DNA from: an uncultured Clostridia bacterium | GTDB lineage: Bacteria > Bacillota > Clostridia > Christensenellales > Borkfalkiaceae | NCBI GenBank assembly: GCA_944328665.1 | Contig: CALVHS010000019.1 | Coordinates: 1-64,000, forward strand | Reading direction: 5' to 3' | Length of the DNA: 64,000 bases | Shown here: one piece after another, positions 17,531 through 26,457 of the stretch | Layout of the letters: every line of letters starts with the position of its first letter | Numbering within the stretch: the stretch's first letter is position 1 | Notes under the pieces: model-generated | Database searches by the model: none | Told to the model about the DNA's origin: nothing | What the model saw: only the letters and a program-made list of their open reading frames with translations | Program-made: the position numbers and the translations under genes

Positions 17531-19124
17531 TGTCTGCCTCCTGCTTCTGATAATTTATTACATACGATGCGGCGTTTGTCCTGACTGTTGTCGTAAACGT
17601 GATCTCGATGTTGCCGTCCGCATCTACTGTGATATCCGGCTGTACGGGGTTGCCCTGTTCATCTTCGACAAAGCGTACCGTAAAGTTATATTCCCCGTTC
17701 CTCAGGTCTGTACCGTAAACGGTGAGCCCCACGTCGCCTTCCACGATGAGCCCCGACCTGTCGGCGCCCACATCCGTATTGGCGACGAGATTGAACATCG
17801 GCCCGCTGCCCGGGGTAATGGCGCCGATCTGCATCGCCGCCTCCGAAAGGGTGACGTTTTCAATCTGCGCGCCCGCACAGATGTTGCCCGCAAAAACGCC
17901 GAACATGAGATCGCGCAGGCGCTGCCCCGCGTTCACGATATCGAGGGTGACCTTCGCAAAGGAAACGTCGCGGATGACCGCGCCTTCCGCCACCTGACCG
18001 AAGAGCCCGCCGTATTGCGCGTTCCTGCTGTTGTGGGTGACGGTGACGTTGCGGATCGTGTAATGCTGCCCTTCCGTGCTGTAAAACCTGCCCGTGAACG
18101 AGTTGTTGCTCAGCGCCGCGGGCCACGCGGCCTCTCCTATGCCGAAGTCGAGGTCGGCGAGGATCTCGTACCAACCGTCCGCATCGCCGTGCGCGGCAAG
18201 CTGCCCCGCGTTTTCGATGCGGTAGCGCGTGCCTTCGACAAATTTTACATAGATGTTCTGCACGCGGCCCTCTGCGGTGCCCGTATCGTAGTCGACGGTG
18301 CCCACATGTTCGAAGGAATCTTCGATCTGCCGGGTACACGCCTCGTCGGTATAGGCGGCGTCAAAGGTGTATCCTTCCCGCTCGGGGAAACGGAAACGGC
18401 TGTTGTCCGCATAGTTGTGCTGATAATTCATGGCGCCGTCATCCCAGCGCGGGATCCAGATGGTATCCCTGTCGGCGGAATCGGAACCGGCGGCGTTGGT
18501 CGTCTTATAGTCGAAATCGGTGACGCCATACTGCACCCATTCTCCGTCTTCCTCGTAAAAATAGCGGAATTCGAAGTACGGCACCCAACCTGCATACAGC
18601 GTGAGAGAGTACGTTCCCGAAGCGGAGACGGTCAAAACGTCCTGCGTAAAATCCCAAGGATCCGCATAGGTATAGGCGGGATATCCCACCGTCTGCGTGC
18701 CCGCAAGGACGTAAGTGCCGTCCTCCGTCTCTTCGAGGGGGGCGCCGCTTTCGTCCACGGGAGCGCCGCTTTCGTCCGTGACGATCGTGCGCGTCTTATA
18801 CCATCCTGCGAGAAAATATCCCGTGCGCGTGAGCGTGATCGGCGAATCGCTGCCCGAAGGGCGGTCTTGGTCTGTCGGGTCGACCAGTTTGATGTTGACG
18901 TTGCCGTCCTCGTCCTCCTCGTATTGCGAGGGGTCGAACATGTCGACGATCATGATCCCGTCGCGGCCCATAAAGGCGCCGCCGTTGGAGTCGTACGATA
19001 CCGTGACCACATATCCCTCTTGCTCGAGCTGCTCGATCTCGTTCAGCTCCGCGCAGGCGGCGGCGCCGCAGCACAGCGCGCTTACGCCGAGCAAAAGCAG
19101 GCAAATTTTCAGCTTTTTCATCAT
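17523..19124 (-). CDS. Surface lipoprotein with InlB-type and GLUG-like segments
   Basis: A 533-residue predicted lipoprotein: basic N-terminus, hydrophobic core and a GAAAC lipobox (Cys about 24). The N-terminal half contains stretches of the InlB/Listeria-Bacteroides repeat type, such as VTVSYDSNGGAF and GYFLAGWYKTRT. The second half has a beta-helix-like region with NAGQLAAHGDADGWYEILADLDFG and YGGLFGQVAEGAVIRDVSF, which look like GLUG motifs of cell-surface proteins. The C-terminus is a beta-rich domain (FTVRFVEDEQGNP..ITFTTTV). It lies between the subtilisin and oppA and overlaps oppA by 8 bases, so it is probably a binding accessory of the import operon. Exact function unknown. Confidence 0.8.
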   Translation of the reverse strand: MMKKLKICLLLLGVSALCCGAAACAELNEIEQLEQEGYVVTVSYDSNGGAFMGRDGIMIVDMFDPSQYEEDEDGNVNIKLVDPTDQDRPSGSDSPITLTRTGYFLAGWYKTRTIVTDESGAPVDESGAPLEETEDGTYVLAGTQTVGYPAYTYADPWDFTQDVLTVSASGTYSLTLYAGWVPYFEFRYFYEEDGEWVQYGVTDFDYKTTNAAGSDSADRDTIWIPRWDDGAMNYQHNYADNSRFRFPEREGYTFDAAYTDEACTRQIEDSFEHVGTVDYDTGTAEGRVQNIYVKFVEGTRYRIENAGQLAAHGDADGWYEILADLDFGIGEAAWPAALSNNSFTGRFYSTEGQHYTIRNVTVTHNSRNAQYGGLFGQVAEGAVIRDVSFAKVTLDIVNAGQRLRDLMFGVFAGNICAGAQIENVTLSEAAMQIGAITPGSGPMFNLVANTDVGADRSGLIVEGDVGLTVYGTDLRNGEYNFTVRFVEDEQGNPVQPDITVDADGNIEITFTTTVRTNAASYVINYQKQEADNV

Positions 19125-19142
19125 ATTTTTCCGATCCGAAAT

Positions 19143-22100
19143 TTAAGCGTTGCGCTTATTGTTTTTCTTGAGCAAAATGATCCAGACGGTGAGCCCGATA
19201 ACGGCGAGCAGCAATACGCCCGCAATGATCAGCCCGACCATATTGTCTTTGAAGAATTCCGACGCCGCCGAAGGCTCTTCGACGGGTTCGGGTTCGGGCT
19301 GGGGCTCCCTCGTCTTGAGGTAAGCGAGCGCCCTTTCCGCCGCCGTGAGCCTGTCGACGTTGCTTACGAGCGACTTTTGCTCGACGGAAGAGATGCCGTC
19401 ATATGCCGCGCGCGCCGCGACGATCGCCCCTTCGTCCGCGAGGGTCACGGACGCCGAATCCGGAAGCTGCGCGATCAGGGCGATGACCTCGAGCGTGGCC
19501 TGCATGGCGGCAGGGTCGCCGTCGACGGTCACGCCGAAGTAGAGGCCGAGGACAAAGCTGTCATAGCCCTGCCCGTTGGAGGGGCGCACCATAACGATCT
19601 GCCTGTCCACATGCCCCACATGATCGACAAAGTTGGCGCCATAATAGTAGTTGCTGCCGCCGCCCGTGCCGACATTCCACATAAAGTAATCGATGATGCC
19701 GAGGCCGCCCGCATTCTGTGCGAAGGGCACGTTCTCTTCCGTGGCGTAGGAGACGTCATACTCTTCTTCGAGCATGGGCGCTTCATACCCCTTGAACACG
19801 ACCATGTACAGATCGTCGCAGCCGTAGAACGCCTTATCGCCGACGGCGCGCAGAGTGCTCGGCAGGGTCACGCTCTTGAGCGGCGCGCCCGCAAAGGCGC
19901 GCGCCGTCACGCGGACGGTGCCGTCCGCCGCGGTGAAGTCCTCGTCCTGTTTTGCCGCCGGGTACGAGACGAGCTCAAGCCCGCCCGGAACGACTTGATA
20001 CAGCACGCCGCCGATGACGCGCACGGTCTGGCTGACGTCATGATCCTCGGTCAGCCGCTGCCCGACGACGCTGCCGTTAAAGATGACGTCCTCCTGCTTG
20101 CCGAACGTCTCGATGGCGCAGCCGTAGAAAGGATTTTCTCCCAAAGCGGTCAGCTTGTCTCCGAACGTGACGGAAGTGACCGCGGAATCGGCAAAGGCAA
20201 AATCGCCGATATACGCCGCGTTCGTGAGGACGGGCGACGTGAGCGCCGTGCCGGCAAAGGCGTTGCCGCCGATCGCGGCGACGCCGGAAAGGTCTGCCTC
20301 CGCCAGGCCGTAGCAGTATGCAAACGCCCCTTCCGCGAGTTGTGCGCCGTCTTGCAGCAGGACGCTTTCGAGCGCGGTCTGCGCAAAGGCGTAGGCGCCC
20401 ACGCTGCCGACGTGCGAGAGGTCTGCCTGCCGCAGCGCCGTGCCGGCAAAGGCATAGCCGCCGATCGCGGAAATTTCCGCGGGCAGGTCGATCTGCTCCA
20501 ACGCAACATTGTACGCGAACGCATAGGCGGGCACCGCCGCAAGCGAATCGCCGAAGACGACGGAAGAAAGCACGCCGTTGTAGGCGAACGCGCCCTCGCC
20601 GAGGACGGCGGCCTTGCTTAAATCGACAGAGACGAGCTGCGCCGCCGCACCGGAAAATTTATAATCGGTCGGGACGAGCTCCCCGTCGGCATACGCATAT
20701 TCATAGGCGGGAGAAATGACATTGTTTTCCAGACACAGATCCATTGCCATTGCCCCCGAGAAGGCATACGCTCCGACGGATACGGCTTTTGACAGATCGA
20801 CGGAGCGCAGCGCCGCCGCGTTGAAGAAGGCGTAATCGCCGATCTCGGCGCCGCTGCCCAAGGTGAGATCGGTCAGCCTGCCGTTCCCCGCAAAGGCATA
20901 CGCCCCCAATTCGGTATCGGCGCCGATCTGCACTTGCGTGAGGGCAGACAAAACGCCCGCGGAGAAATCATAGCGATAATAATTGTAGACAGATCCGTCC
21001 TCCGCCGTATACGTGTACGCCGTATAATAGCTGAAATTCGACAGCGTGCTCTCATCGGAAAGATCGCACAGATACAGCTCCATCGGGTTGGAAAAAGCGT
21101 AGTCGCCCACGACGACGCCGTCACCCAATACGACCTTTTCGAGAGAGAGGCAATAGGCAAAAGCGCCCTCGCCCAAAACGGTCTTGTCCGCGATCTGCAC
21201 CTCGGTTATATCGGTATACGCAAACGCATACGCCCCCACCGACGTAACGGCGGAAAGGTCAGGAAGTTCCGCAATGGCAGTACCGAAGAAAGCGTAATCG
21301 CCTATCTGCGTCACCTGCGGTATGGATACCCAATGCAAGTTCGTACAATCGGCAAACGCATACGCCCCCACGCTGACGGCATTAGGAGCCGTCACGCTGA
21401 ACAATTTTGTGTTCCCCGCAAACGCGCCGTTTGCAATGGACGTCGCATCGATCGTGATGGAGTTGCCGGAGCGGCCGGGCGCGACGAGGATGAGCTCTCC
21501 GCTCTTATATACGAGCGAGCCGCCCTCTTCGAGGGTCAGTTCCTTGTTCTGCGGGCTGAGCGCAAAAGAAGAAACAGCCGTGCCCGCAAACGCATATTCG
21601 CCGATGACGGAAACATCCCTGCCGAGAGTGACGTCGGAAAGGCGCACGCTGTTATAGAAAGCATAGGAAGCGATGACCGACGCATTGATATCGACCGTCA
21701 CGAGCAGAGGGCATTCCGCAAACACATAAGAACCGATCTTGATGCGGGACGCGCCGATGCGCACATCCGTCAGAGAATCGCAGCCGTAGAAGGCGCCCAT
21801 ACCGAGCGACCGGCAGGAAGCGGGCAGATCGAGATAGCCGATATCGCTGTCGGCAAAGGCATAATCGCCGATCGCCGCCATCGAATCGAGGCTGACGCTC
21901 GTCAGCGCCGTGCCGCGGAACGCCTCTTTATTGACGAACTGCACATGTTCGAGGTTGATCTCCTTCAAGCTCGTGCAGCCGTAGAAGGCGCCCATGCCGA
22001 TACGGTTGAGCGTGGACGGGAGCGTGACCTTTTCGAGCGCGGTCAGCCCCGCAAACGCATACTGCTGGATATCGGTGACCCCCTCGGGGATGACGATCTC

Positions 22101-25100
22101 CGTGATGGTATTTTCGCCGATATAGACGGGCTTGGTGTTCAGCGGATCTTCCTCGTCGATGACGTCGCCCGCCGTCAAGTCCTTGGGAACGTATTCGTAG
22201 TTGGAGAACGCATACTGATAGATGGTCGTGATCCCCCTGTTGTCCGGGATCTCCACCTTACCGCCCAGCCCCTTATAGGACATGAGATAGATGCTGTTGA
22301 TCGTGAACGGGTCTTTGACCGTGACCGTGATGCGCTCGGAATACAGCGTGTTCCTGCCGTCGAAGGTGACGTTCACCGTAACGATCGTCGTCCCTTCCTC
22401 CTGCGCGACGATGGTGCCGTCCTCCGTGACGGTCGCGATGCGCGCGTTGCCCGAACGGTAGGTGACCGCCGTCCTGTCGGGGAAGTACGAATCGAGCAAG
22501 TAAGAAAGGGTCACGCTTTCCGAAGGATACATCGAGAGGGTATAATCCCCGCCGAAATCGTAACTCGCGCCCGTGACGCCGATCTCCCTTTCCTCCGAGG
22601 ACATGCCGTAATACGCCTTGTTGACCGTATAGCCCGTGAGGGTGAAGTTATTGACTTCCGGCACGGTATAGCCGCCCTGATAGCCCTCATCCCCTTCCGC
22701 GAGCACGCGCACGGTGACGGTGTCGACGACGGGGTTGCCCTCACGATCGTATCCCGTCGCCGTGATCGTGGTCGTGCCGCTCTGTTTGGCGAGCACGGTC
22801 TGGTTGATCACTTCCGCGACGGTGGCGTCCTCCACCGTGAAATCGATCATCTGCACCCAGCTTTCGGAAGGATACACGTTCAACACGGAAGAGATATCCA
22901 GCGTCTCGTTGGGGCTCAGGGCGATCTCGTCCTGCGTGAACGCCAGGGCAAGGAAATCGTCGGGGAGACGGATCTCGAACATGGACTGGTTCAGTGCATA
23001 GTCGTAGCAGACGGCGATAAAGGAGTTGTTGTCCTCTTCCAGCGTGAGGGAACCGTCCGCGCCGAAATGATACCCGTCGGACTGCTTGATCTGCTCGATA
23101 TAGTCGGTGAGCTCGATGGTCACGACGGAGGTGGAATTAAAGGAGGAATAGACGGGCGTCAAATACTTGCCGAAGGAGGAAAGCATGAAGCCGCCGTCTT
23201 CAAGCGTGACCTGCCCCGCCTGCACCGCCATCGCATAATGGTTGTCGTAGATGCTCAGGTCGGCAAAATAGGTGGTCTTTTTCGTCGAACGGTCGTATTC
23301 CGTGCGGAAAACGACGTCCGTCACGGCAGGCGCCTCGAAGTCGACGAACAGCGGGAAAGTAAAGGTGTTGCGCACATTCTTCTGCTCTTCCTTTCCGCCG
23401 TAGTCGATATATGCGGACACGGTGACCGTGTACTGCGTGTTGTTTTTGAGATCTTGCTCGAGCGCGCTGAATTCGACGTCGATGGAGGACTGGACGATCG
23501 CCGCCCCCGTATTGTGCGATTTGTATTGATTGTAGGCGGTGCGGCTGAAAATTTCTCTGCCCGTCGAATCTTCGACGATGGAAATATCCACTTCTTTGGC
23601 GTTGCGCAGCAAGCCCGCCCAAATATATTCGACGCTGTTGACCGCGGATGCGGCGCCGTCGCGGTAATTGGAAATGGCGATATGCTCTTTGCTCGCCGCG
23701 ATCTGCGTGGATGCGGGATCCTGCGTAAAGGCATAGCTGCCAAGCGTCAGGATGTAATCGTCGTACAATCCGCCGACCGCGCGGGTCGCATATGCGTCCG
23801 CCATCAGCTTGTCCTCGGGATCGAGGCCGGCGTTGAGTTCGTCGGGGTTGGTATCGTAAAACTCCTCGTCGAAGATGGGCGCTTCCGTCCAGTCGCCGTA
23901 AAAGGCGAGCATCGGGATGCTCATGTCGACGTCGGTACCGCTCGACGCGTCCAGCGTGATAAATCCTTCCACATACATGCCGTGCGCGAAGGAATCGTCC
24001 AAATATTTTTTGTCCTCGTCGGAGAGCACGATGCGCAGCGTGACGGTGGCGGTGCCGTGTCCGTTCACCGTGATGCTGTTGCCGCTCTGCGTGCCGCCCT
24101 CCACGCCCGTGACCGTCATCTCCGCCCCTTCGAGCAGATAGCCGTCCATCGTGACGGTGGTATCGCCGTGGCTGGTGTAGGTCGTGCTGACGCCCTCGGT
24201 CATCACGATCGAGGAAAGGTCGTACGTCACCGCAGAGCCGCTGATGTTGTTGATGTCGAACTTCATCTCGTAGACGCCGCTCTTTTCCTTGTCGTCGCCC
24301 AGCTCCAGTTTGGTCTTGTCCATCCGGTTGCCGTCGACGTCGTATGTAGTGATATAGGATGCGGAAGAGGCCGCCTTCGAGATATTGACGAGCCCCGCGC
24401 CCTGTTTGCGGACGGCATACGGAAGCCCGTTTTTATTGTAGACGATATCCGCCGTGGACATCATCAGCTGGTTGGCGAGCGCGGTGACGTCCGTCGCCGG
24501 CACGTTTTCGCCGAACACGCCGCTGTATTTGACATACTGGCGGATGAGCGCTGTGGCGCCCGCCTGGTTCGGCGCCGCCATGGAGGTACCGGAAAGCCTG
24601 TCATACCCCTGCCCCGGCACAGCCGAATAGATCTCGCCGCCATGCGCGGTGATCTCCGGCTTGATCTTCAGATCGGAAGTCGGCCCCCAGGAAGAGAAGT
24701 CGGACATGAACGGGCCCGCCGTCTGGTCGCGGCTGATGCGGATGACGCCCGTCTCCTGTGCGGCGAGCAATTCGCCGTCATCTTGCGAAACGGAGCAGAC
24801 CGCGCCGATATCGGCGCCGACGGACATAGAAATGGTGCCCGATACGTTGTTGTAGATAATGATGCCCGCGGCGCCCTTCTCCTGCAGGGCGACGCGCACC
24901 TTGTCCTCAAAGGAGGTCGTGCCGCGCTTGACGAGCACGATCTTGCCGGCATAGAACTCGTCTTCGTACGTATAGTCGGAAGAACGGCCGATGCCGGGGA
25001 TGGTGACATATTCGAAGTCATGGCTCTGCACGTCCGAGCCGAGCGTGGAGAGCACATCGTCGACAAAATCCTTCTTTTCCGTATCGGAGGTGGAAGCCTC

Positions 25101-26417
25101 GTTGAAATAGATGATCTGATCGCCGAACAACAGATACGGCGTCTTGACGCCGTCGACGGAGGCGACCGAGAGGGACGCGTCATACGTCGCGGGCGAACCT
25201 ACCGTACCGGAATCGGGATTGGACGTCAGACCGTTGCTGCCGTTCTTTTCGGAGTTGAAGGTCGCGTTATAATCGTTGGAAGCCGCGGCGATCAGCGAGA
25301 TGCCCGCATCCTTGATCCTGTCATAGATATCGTTGACGTTTTCCTCGTCCACCTCGCGCGAAAAGCCGCAGGAAGTACCGAGAGACATATTGATGATATC
25401 CACGCCGAGTTTGACGCAGTCCTCGAGCGCGGCGAGGATGGCGGAAGTCTTGGCGCCTTCGGCATAGTCGGAAAACACCTTCATGATGGCGAGCTGCGCG
25501 TTGGGCGCGACGCCCGTGATCTCGTCGTCTTTGCCCGCAATGACGCCCGCCACGTGCGTGCCGTGATCGGAATTGAGGGGGAACACGTCGCTGTCCTTGT
25601 CGCCGTAGTCGTACGCATACGGAACTTTGCGGCTGACATAGACGTCTTCGGCGGTCAGCCCGGGATTATAGCCCGCGGCGACCGTCTCTCCGATCTTTTC
25701 GGAAATGCTCTGCAGCGTGAACGCCTCGGTGGAGGAGGTAAAATTGCTCTCGCTGAAAGCGGTGTGCGTATAGTCGAGGCCGGTATCGAGCACCGCGACG
25801 ACGACGCCGTCCCCTTGGTACTCGGAATCGGAACTGTCGAAAATACCCGTCTCGTAGACGTCCACCTCGTTGGTGACGACCTCGGTGACGGCGGCAGGCT
25901 CATACTCTTCGCCGACGATCACCGTAGAGCCGGAGAGCGCCTTCGATACCTTGGCGAAATCTTCGGCGCGGACGGTGATCTCGAACCCGCTGAAAAGGGT
26001 GTCATACGATTCGCCCGCCGTATAGGCGATGCCCGCTTCCGACAATTTGGCGAGGAGTTTTTCCCCTTCCGCCTCCGCCCTGCGGGAGACATTGCGCGCC
26101 TTGACCGTCGCCGCATACTCGCTCAGCGAAAGGCTGCTGCCGCTCTTTTCGTACGAATCCATCACGGATTCCGCATCCGTTTGCACGATCAGAGAGATAT
26201 TCTGCCCGTCCGAGACCGTATCCGGAAGCCGATAGACGACATCGCCGTCAAAAAAGTTTTCCGCACCCGTCTCTAAAGAGCCGGACACCTTGCTGATCGT
26301 ACTGTATTTGCCCGCGCCGGCGCCGCCGGAGCGATCCGCAAGCGCAACGCCCGTGAACAGGCATGCCGAGCAGAGCAGCGCCAACAGCCTTATGGCAGTT
26401 TTCCTGAATGTAACCAT
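19143..26417 (-). CDS. Giant cell-surface subtilisin (S8) fused to BspA-type leucine-rich repeats
   Basis: A 2424-residue secreted protease. It has a signal peptide (about 1-27) and a pro-region, then an S8 catalytic domain with Asp in AVLDTGLDYTH (about 210), His in DHGTHVAGVIAG (about 285) and Ser in SGTSMAAPNQAG (about 609). A PA-like insertion separates His and Ser, as in lactocepin-type enzymes. Fn3-like regions and at least two Big_2-like domains (about 1180-1370) follow, then LRR_5 repeats from about 1376 to 2210 (AFYGC, YAFAGT units). A C-terminal segment ends in a membrane helix and KKNNKRNA tail. No LPXTG motif is present. The ATG at 26417 is preferred over 26432 because AAGGA is correctly spaced. 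It probably digests external proteins for Opp import. Confidence 0.92.
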   Translation of the reverse strand: MVTFRKTAIRLLALLCSACLFTGVALADRSGGAGAGKYSTISKVSGSLETGAENFFDGDVVYRLPDTVSDGQNISLIVQTDAESVMDSYEKSGSSLSLSEYAATVKARNVSRRAEAEGEKLLAKLSEAGIAYTAGESYDTLFSGFEITVRAEDFAKVSKALSGSTVIVGEEYEPAAVTEVVTNEVDVYETGIFDSSDSEYQGDGVVVAVLDTGLDYTHTAFSESNFTSSTEAFTLQSISEKIGETVAAGYNPGLTAEDVYVSRKVPYAYDYGDKDSDVFPLNSDHGTHVAGVIAGKDDEITGVAPNAQLAIMKVFSDYAEGAKTSAILAALEDCVKLGVDIINMSLGTSCGFSREVDEENVNDIYDRIKDAGISLIAAASNDYNATFNSEKNGSNGLTSNPDSGTVGSPATYDASLSVASVDGVKTPYLLFGDQIIYFNEASTSDTEKKDFVDDVLSTLGSDVQSHDFEYVTIPGIGRSSDYTYEDEFYAGKIVLVKRGTTSFEDKVRVALQEKGAAGIIIYNNVSGTISMSVGADIGAVCSVSQDDGELLAAQETGVIRISRDQTAGPFMSDFSSWGPTSDLKIKPEITAHGGEIYSAVPGQGYDRLSGTSMAAPNQAGATALIRQYVKYSGVFGENVPATDVTALANQLMMSTADIVYNKNGLPYAVRKQGAGLVNISKAASSASYITTYDVDGNRMDKTKLELGDDKEKSGVYEMKFDINNISGSAVTYDLSSIVMTEGVSTTYTSHGDTTVTMDGYLLEGAEMTVTGVEGGTQSGNSITVNGHGTATVTLRIVLSDEDKKYLDDSFAHGMYVEGFITLDASSGTDVDMSIPMLAFYGDWTEAPIFDEEFYDTNPDELNAGLDPEDKLMADAYATRAVGGLYDDYILTLGSYAFTQDPASTQIAASKEHIAISNYRDGAASAVNSVEYIWAGLLRNAKEVDISIVEDSTGREIFSRTAYNQYKSHNTGAAIVQSSIDVEFSALEQDLKNNTQYTVTVSAYIDYGGKEEQKNVRNTFTFPLFVDFEAPAVTDVVFRTEYDRSTKKTTYFADLSIYDNHYAMAVQAGQVTLEDGGFMLSSFGKYLTPVYSSFNSTSVVTIELTDYIEQIKQSDGYHFGADGSLTLEEDNNSFIAVCYDYALNQSMFEIRLPDDFLALAFTQDEIALSPNETLDISSVLNVYPSESWVQMIDFTVEDATVAEVINQTVLAKQSGTTTITATGYDREGNPVVDTVTVRVLAEGDEGYQGGYTVPEVNNFTLTGYTVNKAYYGMSSEEREIGVTGASYDFGGDYTLSMYPSESVTLSYLLDSYFPDRTAVTYRSGNARIATVTEDGTIVAQEEGTTIVTVNVTFDGRNTLYSERITVTVKDPFTINSIYLMSYKGLGGKVEIPDNRGITTIYQYAFSNYEYVPKDLTAGDVIDEEDPLNTKPVYIGENTITEIVIPEGVTDIQQYAFAGLTALEKVTLPSTLNRIGMGAFYGCTSLKEINLEHVQFVNKEAFRGTALTSVSLDSMAAIGDYAFADSDIGYLDLPASCRSLGMGAFYGCDSLTDVRIGASRIKIGSYVFAECPLLVTVDINASVIASYAFYNSVRLSDVTLGRDVSVIGEYAFAGTAVSSFALSPQNKELTLEEGGSLVYKSGELILVAPGRSGNSITIDATSIANGAFAGNTKLFSVTAPNAVSVGAYAFADCTNLHWVSIPQVTQIGDYAFFGTAIAELPDLSAVTSVGAYAFAYTDITEVQIADKTVLGEGAFAYCLSLEKVVLGDGVVVGDYAFSNPMELYLCDLSDESTLSNFSYYTAYTYTAEDGSVYNYYRYDFSAGVLSALTQVQIGADTELGAYAFAGNGRLTDLTLGSGAEIGDYAFFNAAALRSVDLSKAVSVGAYAFSGAMAMDLCLENNVISPAYEYAYADGELVPTDYKFSGAAAQLVSVDLSKAAVLGEGAFAYNGVLSSVVFGDSLAAVPAYAFAYNVALEQIDLPAEISAIGGYAFAGTALRQADLSHVGSVGAYAFAQTALESVLLQDGAQLAEGAFAYCYGLAEADLSGVAAIGGNAFAGTALTSPVLTNAAYIGDFAFADSAVTSVTFGDKLTALGENPFYGCAIETFGKQEDVIFNGSVVGQRLTEDHDVSQTVRVIGGVLYQVVPGGLELVSYPAAKQDEDFTAADGTVRVTARAFAGAPLKSVTLPSTLRAVGDKAFYGCDDLYMVVFKGYEAPMLEEEYDVSYATEENVPFAQNAGGLGIIDYFMWNVGTGGGSNYYYGANFVDHVGHVDRQIVMVRPSNGQGYDSFVLGLYFGVTVDGDPAAMQATLEVIALIAQLPDSASVTLADEGAIVAARAAYDGISSVEQKSLVSNVDRLTAAERALAYLKTREPQPEPEPVEEPSAASEFFKDNMVGLIIAGVLLLAVIGLTVWIILLKKNNKRNA

Positions 26418-26457
26418 CGTATCTTCCTTCATTCTCCTGATATGCTATCGGCAAAGT

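Noticed and set aside
17385-20621. Plus-strand open frame of 1078 codons
   Set aside because: Crosses three minus-strand genes and their junctions with no start signals; antisense artefact.
20934-26276. Plus-strand open frame of 1780 codons
   Set aside because: Antisense of the LRR-subtilisin gene. Its repetitive Arg/Asp/Val/Ile composition mirrors the real repeats, and it has no ribosome site or promoter.
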